64,000 bases of DNA, taken from the NCBI GenBank assembly GCA_017469745.1, contig JAFUFS010000018.1, positions 1 to 64,000 on the forward strand. Reading direction: 5' to 3'. The number at the start of each line of letters is the position of its first letter. Within the stretch, counting starts at the first letter, position 1. Positions 23,798 to 32,305 of the stretch are shown in pieces. Under the pieces are notes generated by a model. It was given only the letters and a program-made list of their open reading frames with translations. It made no database searches and was not told where the DNA came from. The translations under genes were made by a program, and so were the position numbers. The stretch comes from Bacteroidales bacterium (GTDB taxonomy: Bacteria > Bacteroidota > Bacteroidia > Bacteroidales > UBA932).

Positions 23798-24663
23798 ATT
23801 CCTAAATCCGCGATAACGCGATTCATTGCATCAAAAGTTGAAGAAATTGCTTTCGTGAGCGGCAGGCGCATCTCGGGAGCACAGAGTCCGAGGATCGAGA
23901 GGCCGGCCTTTGCAGGAATAGGATTGCTCTCCACGAAGCAGGCATCATAAAGAGGAGCAAGCTCTGCATCCCTCTTTCTTGCCTCCTCGACATCCCCGGC
24001 CTGGAGCGCTTCAACCAGTCCCACCATCTGCTTGGGAGCGATGTTGGAGGCGACGCTGATAATTCCGTCACCGCCGAATTCCATGATAGGAAGGGTCTGG
24101 TCATCGTTGCCGCTGAAGACCTTGAAACCTTCAGGACGGCCCTCAACCACCTTGCGGATCTGCTCCAGATTGCCGGAAGCCTCCTTTACAGCGATCACTC
24201 CAGGGATGCCGGCGACTCGGATGGTAGTCTCGGCAGTCATGTTGGTGCCGGTCCTGCCCGGGACATTGTAGACTACTATCCCCTTCGATGTTGAAGCAGC
24301 GATCGCTGAAAAATATTCATAGATACCCTGCTGGGTGGGTTTGTTGTAGTAAGGCACCACCACCAGCCATGCATCGGGGCCATAGGGCTCGAGCAGCCTG
24401 ATGTTGCGGATGGTTGCTGCCGGAGAATTTGTGCCGACACCGGCCACTATGGGCCTGTCGGGGCAGAGTTCACGGGTGATCCTGAGCAATTCGCACTTCT
24501 CGTCATCTTCCAGGCAGGGAGTCTCGGCAGTCGAGCCGAGGGGGACGAGAAAATGTATTCCCGCCTCAACCTGACGCCTTACAAGGCGCCTGTAAGCATC
24601 AAAATCCACTTTTCCATCCCTGAAGGGAGTGGCAAGGGCGGTTCCGCATCCTTTGAGTTCCAT
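23794..24663 (-). CDS. dapA: 4-hydroxy-tetrahydrodipicolinate synthase
   Basis: A 289-residue class I aldolase-type TIM barrel that condenses pyruvate with aspartate semialdehyde. Visible motifs are GCGTALATPF, PLGSTAETPCL, the YNVPGRTGTNM tyrosine segment and the Schiff-base lysine in VIAVKEASGN. It starts one base after dapB ends. This is the entry step of the lysine branch and is commonly feedback-regulated by lysine. Confidence 0.95.
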   Translation of the reverse strand: MELKGCGTALATPFRDGKVDFDAYRRLVRRQVEAGIHFLVPLGSTAETPCLEDDEKCELLRITRELCPDRPIVAGVGTNSPAATIRNIRLLEPYGPDAWLVVVPYYNKPTQQGIYEYFSAIAASTSKGIVVYNVPGRTGTNMTAETTIRVAGIPGVIAVKEASGNLEQIRKVVEGRPEGFKVFSGNDDQTLPIMEFGGDGIISVASNIAPKQMVGLVEALQAGDVEEARKRDAELAPLYDACFVESNPIPAKAGLSILGLCAPEMRLPLTKAISSTFDAMNRVIADLGI

Positions 24664-24664
24664 T

Positions 24665-25342
24665 TCAGTCTTCTTTGAAAAACAATTCCTTGAATTCGTG
24701 TACTCCAGTCAGTCCTTCGGTCATCGTGGCAGCGACCACGGCGCCTTCGGCGAATCCCTTCCGGGAGAAGGCCTCATGTTCGAGGGTGATACGGTCGTTG
24801 CCTCCTTCGAATCCGACGGTGTGGATTCCGGCAACCTCGCCCACCCTTACGGAGGCTATGTCAGGCTTGCAGCACATTCCTTCCTCAACCACCTCGCCGA
24901 GGGACTTCGCGGTCCCGCTCGGAGCGTCGAGCTTGTGAACATGATGCTTTTCAACAATGTAGGGTGAATACCCTCCCGCCTTGCCCAGGTACTTCGACAC
25001 GAGGGCGACGGCGGCAGAGAGGACGTTCACGCCGACCGAATAGTTTGACGAGTAGATCATCGGGGTGCCGTTCTTCTCGAAACAGGCGATGACCTCGTCC
25101 TTTATGTCATTCCAGCCGGTTGTACCGACGACCACGGCCTTGAAATTCTCCGCCAAGGCAGGATAATTGGCCCTGAAAGCATCAGGGGTTGTGAAATCGA
25201 TGCAGACACACTCCCTGGCCAGTTCCTTGTCAAAAGCAGCGATGTCCTCGCTTGCACCGACGCACTCGATGCCCCTTGCCTTGAGCGCAGCTTCCACCAT
25301 GTGGCCCATGCGGCCGTAACCGCTGATTACTACCTTGATCAT
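24665..25342 (-). CDS. dapB: 4-hydroxy-tetrahydrodipicolinate reductase
   Basis: A 225-residue enzyme. The dinucleotide-binding start reads ISGYGRMGHMVE, and the catalytic segment EKHHVHKLDAPSGTAK contains the conserved His/His/Lys set. I use the ATG at 25342, whose first base is the last base of the lysC stop (TGATG). It reduces the DapA product with NAD(P)H. It is shorter than the E. coli enzyme (273), as is usual for Bacteroidota. Confidence 0.95.
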   Translation of the reverse strand: MIKVVISGYGRMGHMVEAALKARGIECVGASEDIAAFDKELARECVCIDFTTPDAFRANYPALAENFKAVVVGTTGWNDIKDEVIACFEKNGTPMIYSSNYSVGVNVLSAAVALVSKYLGKAGGYSPYIVEKHHVHKLDAPSGTAKSLGEVVEEGMCCKPDIASVRVGEVAGIHTVGFEGGNDRITLEHEAFSRKGFAEGAVVAATMTEGLTGVHEFKELFFKED

Positions 25343-26694
25343 CACTTATTGAATATGTACTCGTGAAGACTGTCCAGAGTTGCCTGGAGCTTCTCATGAT
25401 CGATGACGAAACTCTCGCTCATCATGTTGGCGCTCATTGCTGCGATGTGGACCTTGCCGGACACGCTGATGACCTTGTCACCTATGCCCTCGAAACCGAC
25501 GATTCCGCGTCCGACAACCGAGATCAGTGCCTTGTCACGGAACACTGTGACCGACGCCCACTTCTCGATTGCCTCCAAAGCCTCCTTGAGTCCGTCCACC
25601 TCTTCAGGAATCACCAAACAGACTTCCGACTCGGTAGCCCCGGACAAGGTAACGGGAATCCTCCTGGGGTAGAGTTCCGCAAAGACCTTGCCCAGCATCC
25701 TGGTCACACCCTCGAGCTTGGAAGACTCGATCTTGACAAATAGGATATTGTCCCTGAAGGCTATCGACTTGGGGCCATCCGGAGCCTGGTCGCCCCTGAC
25801 CACCAGAGTGCCCTCGCATGAAGGATTGGTGGAATTCAGCACCTTGATGGGGATGTTCTTCTTCCTGGCCGGCTCAATGGTCAGCGGGTGCAGGACCCTG
25901 GCTCCCATCGCAGCCATCTCAGCGGCCTCCTCATAGGAGACAACGTCGATCTTGCCGGTGTTGGAGACCACCCTAGGGTCGGCAGTACGTATTCCGTCCA
26001 CATCAGTCCAGATCTCAACCCTGGCTGCATCCAGGGCCATTCCGAAGATGGCGGCCGAATAGTCGGAGCCCTCGAAACCAAGCACAGAGGTCACACCTTT
26101 GTCAGTGGATGCGACGAAGCCCTGGGTCAGGATGACGTCGGTGCCGCGGGATTCAAGCCCCACGATCCGTTTTACATTCGCCTCGGTCACGTCGAGGTCA
26201 GGACGGGCATAGAGATAATTGTCGTCGGTAGTGATCATCCTCCTGGCATCGATCCAGTGGCAGCTGATGCCGTTGGCATTGAATGCGTAGGCGATGATTG
26301 TAGAAGAAAGGAGTTCGCCGGTGGAGATAATCCTGGCCTCGCTGCGCGGGGAAAGCTCGCCGATCAGGCAGACTCCGCTGACAAAGGTCTCGAGGTCCGA
26401 AATGAGTCTTTCAACGTCCTCAAGGCAGTTCTCGAGCAGTCTCTGATTGTCAGCCAGCAAGTTCTTGGCAAGGTTGAAATGCCTTTCCCTGAGCTGCCTG
26501 AGGAGATCCTTCACCCCGTCTTCATGCTGAGCCTCGGCCTCCTCGGCCAGCATGCAGAGCAGCCTGGTCACCTTGGCAAGAGCTGAAACCACGACGAGCG
26601 GCTTCTCCTTAAGGCGGCCGCTTACAATGGAAATCACCCTGCCGATAGCTTCCTCGTTCTGAACGGAGGTTCCTCCGAATTTAATGATAATCAT
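25342..26694 (-). CDS. lysC: Aspartate kinase (monofunctional, with ACT domains)
   Basis: A 450-residue kinase. KFGGTSVQN is the amino-acid kinase start; SRGTDVILTQGFVAS, TSVLGFEGSDYSA and EIWTDVDGIRTADPRVV form substrate and ATP sites. Two ACT domains follow from about residue 310 (LFVKIESSKLEGVTRML; ISVVGRGIVGFEGIGDKV), indicating allosteric control by lysine or threonine. No homoserine dehydrogenase is fused, and the operon position points to a lysine-specific isozyme. Confidence 0.95.
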   Translation of the reverse strand: MIIIKFGGTSVQNEEAIGRVISIVSGRLKEKPLVVVSALAKVTRLLCMLAEEAEAQHEDGVKDLLRQLRERHFNLAKNLLADNQRLLENCLEDVERLISDLETFVSGVCLIGELSPRSEARIISTGELLSSTIIAYAFNANGISCHWIDARRMITTDDNYLYARPDLDVTEANVKRIVGLESRGTDVILTQGFVASTDKGVTSVLGFEGSDYSAAIFGMALDAARVEIWTDVDGIRTADPRVVSNTGKIDVVSYEEAAEMAAMGARVLHPLTIEPARKKNIPIKVLNSTNPSCEGTLVVRGDQAPDGPKSIAFRDNILFVKIESSKLEGVTRMLGKVFAELYPRRIPVTLSGATESEVCLVIPEEVDGLKEALEAIEKWASVTVFRDKALISVVGRGIVGFEGIGDKVISVSGKVHIAAMSANMMSESFVIDHEKLQATLDSLHEYIFNK

Positions 26695-26721
26695 GTCGTT
26701 AATATATTAAGTTCGTTCGTT

Positions 26722-27774
26722 TCATTTCAATTCCGTCGCAGCCTTGAAGATCATGATGTCCTGGCTGACAGCCTTCTCCATCTCAGAGACGGAGACATAT
26801 TCCTTAGGAGTGTGGGCAACGAGGATGGAGCCGGGACCACAGATCGCTCTCCGGGCGAATCTGTCGAGACGCGGAGCATCGCTGCCGAATGAAACCGGCT
26901 TGGATTCTATGCCCTTCACAGCATGGAAAAATTCCTGAGGTGTGTCGCCCCCGAAAGCCTGGACGGCCGTTCCGGGAGGGCAGGCCTTGAGCAGTTTGTC
27001 CTGTATGGTTGCATCCGTCTTGAAGGTGGTCCTGAAATAGATCCTGAAACGGACTTCAGGGCTCAGCACATTCTGGGGATTGTCACTCAGGAGGTCGCCC
27101 ACGTTCCAAGTGGTGGGACCGAGCACCGGATCCTTCGGGAACCTGGTGATCCTCAGTGTGTTCATAACATCCACAAACTTCTCCACCGCACTTTCTCCAT
27201 GCTCGGGGTAGCCCGAATGGCAGGCTTTCCCGGGGATGGTCACTTCGAAAGCCTTGGTTCCCTTGGCCGCAGTAGCCAGGCAGTTGTCCGTCGGTTCCCC
27301 GACCAGGACGAACGACCCGCCCGGCCGGTCCTTTGAATATGCCTTCGCGCCGAAAGACCCTGTCTCCTCGCCCGAAAGCAGCAACAGGCCGAAGTCCGTG
27401 AAGCCCTCCTCCTGAAGCCTCAGGCAGGCGTTGTACATAGTGAATATCTGGCCTTTGGCATCACAACTGCCACGACCCTTGATGATGGTGTCGTCAACTT
27501 CCGAGATTCTCCCGTCGGGAAGGACGTCCCCCTTCCTGACAAGTTCCACGCTTGGTGGGATGTAGGGAGGGACAGTGTCCATGTGGGTGCAGAAGACAAA
27601 AGAAGGATGGCTGGTTCCTGACCAGTCGAAGAGCAGGTTGAGCGTTCCGTCGCCAACCTCCTGTTCGATCACCCCCGGGGCCTTCAGCCTCTCTTTCAGG
27701 AAGAGCGCCAGGCGCCTTTCTTCACCTGAAGTTGAAGGGATTCCGAGTATTTCCAGGAAAAAGTCCAGATCCAT
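26722..27774 (-). CDS. M20-family metallopeptidase, probable succinyl-diaminopimelate desuccinylase
   Basis: A 350-residue M20 enzyme (ATG at 27774, MDLDFFLEILGIPSTSGEE). Metal ligands and acid/base are visible in CTHMDTVPP, GRGSCDAKGQ, SGEETGSFGAKA and GEPTDN; a dimerisation domain with GKACHSGYPEHGESA follows. M20 specificity (DapE, ArgE, tripeptidase) cannot be read from these motifs. Its place between transporters and lysC-dapB-dapA-dapD-dapF makes DapE, which removes succinate from succinyl-diaminopimelate, the most likely role. Confidence 0.85.
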   Translation of the reverse strand: MDLDFFLEILGIPSTSGEERRLALFLKERLKAPGVIEQEVGDGTLNLLFDWSGTSHPSFVFCTHMDTVPPYIPPSVELVRKGDVLPDGRISEVDDTIIKGRGSCDAKGQIFTMYNACLRLQEEGFTDFGLLLLSGEETGSFGAKAYSKDRPGGSFVLVGEPTDNCLATAAKGTKAFEVTIPGKACHSGYPEHGESAVEKFVDVMNTLRITRFPKDPVLGPTTWNVGDLLSDNPQNVLSPEVRFRIYFRTTFKTDATIQDKLLKACPPGTAVQAFGGDTPQEFFHAVKGIESKPVSFGSDAPRLDRFARRAICGPGSILVAHTPKEYVSVSEMEKAVSQDIMIFKAATELK

Positions 27775-27841
27775 CTTTGACCGCTTTTGTGCATATTCCT
27801 TCAAAGATAGTGATTTTTGGACAATATTCCCTTGCTACAAG

Positions 27842-29203
27842 CTATTTACCTGAAGGACTGTCCAGTCGAAGCTCAGGTTTTCTGGAGGAAGTGCGCCTCA
27901 ATCCGACGGAAAGAAGCAGGGCGACAATGCAGATTACAACGAACATTATTTCCACTCCAACCGCTCCGGAAGCAGCAGTCTTTGCCGAAGGAGCTGCCAG
28001 GATCCTCCCTGCAAACATCTTGAACAGCATCAATCCAAGGTTCTGCACCCAGTAGATCAAGGAATAGGCTGTTCCAAGTACCTTTGACGGGACAAGTTTA
28101 GGGACGCTGGGCCACATGGCTGCTGGTACAAGGGAATAACCGAACCCGAGGAAGACCATGGAGAGGTAACCGTAGAAAGGCACACCGGCAGGCGCAAAAG
28201 CCAAGAACAAGTGTGCAATGAGAGCAAGAATGGCTCCTGCAACCATCCAACGCGTTCCTTTGCCAATCTTGTCCACCATGATTCCGAACAATGGCGCAAA
28301 GATCACCGTCGAGAACGGCAGCATGGAGACCATCCAGCTCGCGGCCTCGACAGGCACTCCGAAACGAGGAATCAGGATCGCGCTGGCGAATTTCTTGAAT
28401 GAGATGATACTGCTGTAGAAGAACACGCACAGAAGGGCGATCATTATGAACTGCTTGTTCTTAAGGAGCCCCAGGACATCCTTGAAGCGGAAAGCTTCGC
28501 TATCGGAGCTGTCATCTTGAGAGAGCACAGCTCCCGAAGGATCTTTCCGGTCAAACCTTGCATCCATCGCCACGAAGACAGCCCACAGAATCATGCCTGC
28601 AGCCATCAAGCCAAGGCCGAGGAAGGCAGGTCTGGCTGTCTCCGCCAATGAATATATCTCCCCGGGAGCCTTTGCAGCCACCAATCTCGGCGAGATGACC
28701 AGGGCAAATGCAGTTCCGAGTCTTGCAATAGCAAGCTGAAGTCCCATAGCGAAAGCCATCGGTCCATCCTTGAACCATTTTGCTATGGAACGTGTCACAG
28801 CTACCCCCGCAATTTCACTTCCAAGGCCGAACAGCATGCATCCCGCATAGGCAACACTCAGAGAGGTCTTAGGAGGTAAGCCGGAAGTGATGGCCCACGC
28901 AACCAGGGCGGCACCGCCGGCCATCATACCGACAAAGATCGATCCGGTTATCCTGACACCCCATTTATCCAGAAGCATTCCACAGATAACCAGACCGCCG
29001 AACACGCATAGGACAGAATAACCGCTGGTATACAGTCCATAATCAGCAGCGTTCCAGCCCAATTCAATCAATGAAGGGTTTTCGAAGAGATGCGACAGTG
29101 TGCTGAACATGTCGTCGAAAAAGTACGATGCGAACATCGGCACAACCAGACAGGCCAGCGCCAACCATGGTGCCACCTTCATTGATTTGGATCTATCTTT
29201 CAT
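27842..29203 (-). CDS. MFS transporter
   Basis: A 453-residue protein with twelve predicted helices. Family-wide features include DKWGVRITGSIFVGMMAGG near helix 2-3 and MVDKIGKGTRWMVAGA in the second half; SLVPAAMWPSVPKLVPSK near the end is shared with the adjacent transporter, showing that the two are paralogues. The central cytoplasmic loop contains DRKDPSGAVLSQDDSSDSE, which comes from a divergent copy of the dispersed repeat in reverse. The substrate is unknown; the operon context suggests an amino acid, peptide or diaminopimelate-related compound. Confidence 0.82.
   Translation of the reverse strand: MKDRSKSMKVAPWLALACLVVPMFASYFFDDMFSTLSHLFENPSLIELGWNAADYGLYTSGYSVLCVFGGLVICGMLLDKWGVRITGSIFVGMMAGGAALVAWAITSGLPPKTSLSVAYAGCMLFGLGSEIAGVAVTRSIAKWFKDGPMAFAMGLQLAIARLGTAFALVISPRLVAAKAPGEIYSLAETARPAFLGLGLMAAGMILWAVFVAMDARFDRKDPSGAVLSQDDSSDSEAFRFKDVLGLLKNKQFIMIALLCVFFYSSIISFKKFASAILIPRFGVPVEAASWMVSMLPFSTVIFAPLFGIMVDKIGKGTRWMVAGAILALIAHLFLAFAPAGVPFYGYLSMVFLGFGYSLVPAAMWPSVPKLVPSKVLGTAYSLIYWVQNLGLMLFKMFAGRILAAPSAKTAASGAVGVEIMFVVICIVALLLSVGLRRTSSRKPELRLDSPSGK
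28511..28544 (+). repeat. Divergent copy of the dispersed repeat inside the MFS gene
   Basis: The plus strand reads GTCATCTTGAGAGAGCACAG and ends GAAGGATCT. Both ends match the 26-bp repeat with about 8 extra bases in the middle. It lies antisense to the gene orientation used by the copies in dapF and the YfcC-type gene. Confidence 0.5.
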
Positions 29204-29210
29204 CTATATC

Positions 29211-30842
29211 CTATTCAGTGATATTCGGTTCCTCGAGGCCGAGGTGCTTCTTCTTGTCGACGACCTTGAGGTAAAGGCCGATCAGCATGGCTGCGATTCC
29301 AAGGCAGGCAAGCATGACGAGAGCCCAGGTGTAGTTGAGCTGGTCAGGAGCGGTGCCGGGGGCGTTGGTCTTGGTCAGCACATTGCCGATGAGGATCGGG
29401 AAGAGCCAGAGGCCGATGTTCTGGATCCAGAAGATGAGCGCATAGGCCGAGCCGATGATCTTCTCGTCCACGAGCTTGGGCACTGAAGGCCAGAGGGCTG
29501 CAGGGACCAGTGAGAAGCTGGCACCGAGGACGAGGATGGTGACGTAGGCCACGATGGCTCCGCCGACTGCACTGCCCTTGAACAGAGGCAGGATGAAGGC
29601 GAAGGTGAGGTGGCAGAAGACCAGCAGGATAGAGCCGAAGAGCAGCATGGAGGCAGCCTTGCCCTTATGGTCGACATAATTGCCGAGGATAGGGGTGATG
29701 GCCACGGCCAGGAGCGGGAAGACGGCGAAAATGGTCTCGGCTGTGCCCCTCTTGAAACCCATCACGCAGTAGATGACCAGGGCGACGATGGCAACTGCCA
29801 TGAGGCCGTATTTCATTCCCTTGTTGTTCTTGATGAAGTTGCTGGCGAAGGCGCAGACAGCCACGATGAGCATGATGATGTACTGCACGATCGTCACGGC
29901 TTCACCTGCCCAGAAAGATCCGGCTGCAGGTTCTGTCAGGGTAAGGTTGCACTGAAGCATGTTGACAGCGTACTTCTGGAACGGGAAGATAGCTGAATAA
30001 TAGAGCACGCAAAGAAGGGCAACGAGCCAGAAGCCAAGGCTGGAAAGGATCTTGCCGATGTCCTTGACCTTGAACGGATCGTCTTTCTCTTCGGCCTCGC
30101 CGGTTTGGCTGTCCAGCTTCTTGTCCATGAAGAAATAAGTGATGAACATGATCAGGGCGATGCAGAGCAGGACTACTCCGAAGGCTACCGAACGGCTGAC
30201 GCTGATCTGTCCGCCGAGCTTTGCGAAATAAGGCGAGAAGATCATGCAGGTGGCAACACCCAGGCGGGCAAGAGCCATCTCGGAACCCATGGCCAGGGCT
30301 GTCTCGCGGCCTTTGAACCACTTGACGATACCACGGCTGACGGTGATTCCGGCCATCTCGCATCCGCATCCGAAGATCATGAAGCCGATGGCTGCGAACT
30401 TGGCCGATGCAGGCATGCCCTTGTAGAACGGGAGGACATCGTCGATGAAGCCGATCCCTGTGTGCCAATTGAGATGGGTCGTGAACCAGTTCTCAATGCC
30501 TGATCCCATGAAGGGTTCGCTGATCGCATAGTACTTGATAAGACCGCCCAGGAGCATAACTGCTCCGGAGAGCACCGCCGTAAAGCGGACGCCCATCTTA
30601 TCCAGGATGATGCCGGCGAAGATCAGGAAGAACACGAAGACGTTGAGGAAGGTCTCGGCTCCCTCCATCGTGCCGAATGCCTTGGAATCCCAGCCTCTGG
30701 TGGACTCCATCAAGTCCTTGATAGGAGAGAGGATGTCCATGAAGATGTAGGAGCAGAACATTCCGAGCGCAAGGAGCAGCAGGGCCGTCCAGCGCATCGC
30801 GGAAGAATCCCTGAGGGTTGTTTTTACAGTCGTTTCAGACAT
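29211..30842 (-). CDS. MFS transporter, paralogue of the downstream gene
   Basis: A 543-residue membrane protein with twelve or more helices. It is longer than its neighbour through an N-terminal extension (MSETTVKTTLRDSS) and a larger loop between helices 3 and 4. DKMGVRFTAVLSGAVMLLGG and SLVPAALWPSVPKLVDEK align with the neighbour. It is 7 nt upstream of the next MFS gene and 27 nt after the YfcC-type gene. Having two co-transcribed paralogues suggests either a heteromeric arrangement or two related substrates. Confidence 0.82.
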   Translation of the reverse strand: MSETTVKTTLRDSSAMRWTALLLLALGMFCSYIFMDILSPIKDLMESTRGWDSKAFGTMEGAETFLNVFVFFLIFAGIILDKMGVRFTAVLSGAVMLLGGLIKYYAISEPFMGSGIENWFTTHLNWHTGIGFIDDVLPFYKGMPASAKFAAIGFMIFGCGCEMAGITVSRGIVKWFKGRETALAMGSEMALARLGVATCMIFSPYFAKLGGQISVSRSVAFGVVLLCIALIMFITYFFMDKKLDSQTGEAEEKDDPFKVKDIGKILSSLGFWLVALLCVLYYSAIFPFQKYAVNMLQCNLTLTEPAAGSFWAGEAVTIVQYIIMLIVAVCAFASNFIKNNKGMKYGLMAVAIVALVIYCVMGFKRGTAETIFAVFPLLAVAITPILGNYVDHKGKAASMLLFGSILLVFCHLTFAFILPLFKGSAVGGAIVAYVTILVLGASFSLVPAALWPSVPKLVDEKIIGSAYALIFWIQNIGLWLFPILIGNVLTKTNAPGTAPDQLNYTWALVMLACLGIAAMLIGLYLKVVDKKKHLGLEEPNITE

Positions 30843-30869
30843 AATCGGAAAATTTATTGTTATTATTCT

Positions 30870-32243
30870 TTAAAATCCAGCAATATTGAAAAGTACCGTA
30901 GGCAAAAGTAACACAAATCCTGCAAGAATCAATGCAACTACGGTCTTCCAGACCCACTTCAGCCATTGTGAATATGGAACCTTTGCCATGCCGAGGGCGG
31001 CGATGAGCACCCCCGAGGTAGGCGTGAGCATATTCGTAAAACCGTCTCCAAACTGGAAGGCAAGCACCATGGACTGCCGCGAGAGGCCGATCATGTCGCA
31101 GAAGGGAGCCATCACCGGAATGGTGATCGCTGCCTTGGCAGTGGCACTTGGGATTACAAGGTTGATGACGGTCTGGATCCCGTACATCAGGGCAAGGGAG
31201 GCTGTCTTTCCAGCCTCGCCCAGACCGGATTCCATCCCGTGAAGGATGGTGTCGAGGATGTGGCCGTCCTGGAGAATGAGGATTATTCCTGAAGCCAGGC
31301 CGACCACCATGGCGGCGGAAAGGATGTCCTTGGCTCCGGCAAGGAACTGTTCGGCTATCTTGTTGGCTCCGTAGCCTGCGATGCTTCCGCAAAGGATGCC
31401 CATGGCGAGGAAGAGGGCGGAGATTTCCGCCATGTACCACTTGAATTTCGTAACTCCGAAGATAAGGGCGACGACTGTGAGGAGGAGGATCCATAGGATG
31501 GCCTTCCGGCGTCCGTTGGACTCCTGACCTTCGGACGGCAGATCCTTCGCTTCGCTAGGCAGATCCTTCGCTTCGCTCAGGATGACAGGGTGGGAGTCAT
31601 TGACTGCGCGGGAGCTTTTTATCCTGGAGGCATAAACCAATGTGAATATTATGCAGGCAGCCGTCAGCAAGGCCCAGCAGAAGATGCGGTAACCCATGCC
31701 AGAAAACATCGGCAGGTCAGCCATCTCCTGGGCAATCCCTACGGTGAAAGGATTGAGGAAGGCGCTCGAAAAGCCTACGTTGGAGGCCACGTAGACCACC
31801 AGGAGACCCACGATGGCATCATAGCCCATGGCTATGACCAAGGGAACAACTATTCCTACGAACGGGATTGTCTCTTCACTCATGCCGAAGACTGCACCAC
31901 CGAGGGAGAACAGGACAATCAGGCCTGAGAGCACCAGTTTGTCGTACTTCCCGGCCGCCTTGATGAACTTCTCTATTCCAAAGGAGACTGCTCCGGTGGA
32001 GTTGAGGATCCAGAAAGCTCCGCCCACGATAAGGATGAAGACTATGATCCCGGCCTGTTTCACGAATCCGTTGTAGAGGGCGGAGAAAACCTGCCATGAT
32101 TGCGGGGAAGGGTCAAGCCTCTCATAGGTTACGTTCCCGTCGGCTGCGGTGACATACTGCCCGGCAGGCACGAAGAATGTAGCCAGGGCGCACAACAGGA
32201 TGATCGCCGAGATGATGACATATGTGTTCGGGAACTGCTTCAT
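30870..32243 (-). CDS. YfcC/DcuC-family transporter with repeat-derived loop
   Basis: A 457-residue membrane protein starting MKQFPNTYVIISAIILLCA. FVPAGQY near the start, GAVFGMSEETIPFVGIVVPL in the middle and NLVIPSATAKAAITIPVMAP near the end are YfcC/ArcD-like motifs of the DcuC ion-transporter superfamily. A central cytoplasmic loop contains VILSEAKDLPSEAKDLPSEG, encoded by one full and one truncated copy of the dispersed repeat. It is the first gene of the lysine run; a basic amino acid or dicarboxylate is a plausible substrate. Confidence 0.83.
   Translation of the reverse strand: MKQFPNTYVIISAIILLCALATFFVPAGQYVTAADGNVTYERLDPSPQSWQVFSALYNGFVKQAGIIVFILIVGGAFWILNSTGAVSFGIEKFIKAAGKYDKLVLSGLIVLFSLGGAVFGMSEETIPFVGIVVPLVIAMGYDAIVGLLVVYVASNVGFSSAFLNPFTVGIAQEMADLPMFSGMGYRIFCWALLTAACIIFTLVYASRIKSSRAVNDSHPVILSEAKDLPSEAKDLPSEGQESNGRRKAILWILLLTVVALIFGVTKFKWYMAEISALFLAMGILCGSIAGYGANKIAEQFLAGAKDILSAAMVVGLASGIILILQDGHILDTILHGMESGLGEAGKTASLALMYGIQTVINLVIPSATAKAAITIPVMAPFCDMIGLSRQSMVLAFQFGDGFTNMLTPTSGVLIAALGMAKVPYSQWLKWVWKTVVALILAGFVLLLPTVLFNIAGF
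31540..31586 (-). repeat. Dispersed repeat, tandem copies inside the YfcC-type gene
   Basis: A full 26-bp copy (31561-31586) differs at one base from the dapF and tuf copies. A 21-nt truncated copy (31540-31560) adjoins it. Both are read in frame as SEAKDLP. Confidence 0.85.
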
Positions 32244-32279
32244 GACCCTGCGAAGTTAACTATTATTGAAATAAAATCG

Positions 32280-32287
32280 TACCTTTG
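32280..32287 (+). promoter_or_regulatory. -7 box of dxs
   Basis: TACCTTTG matches TAnnTTTG, 18 nt before the dxs ATG. The divergent transporter operon starts 36 nt to the left; no lysine riboswitch fits in this 62-nt space. Confidence 0.55.
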
Positions 32288-32305
32288 TCCGACCAAGTTT
32301 TTTGC

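Noticed and set aside
32244..32305. A lysine riboswitch before the lysine operon
   Set aside because: The space before the first gene is only 62 nt and holds the dxs promoter; an L box needs about 170 nt.
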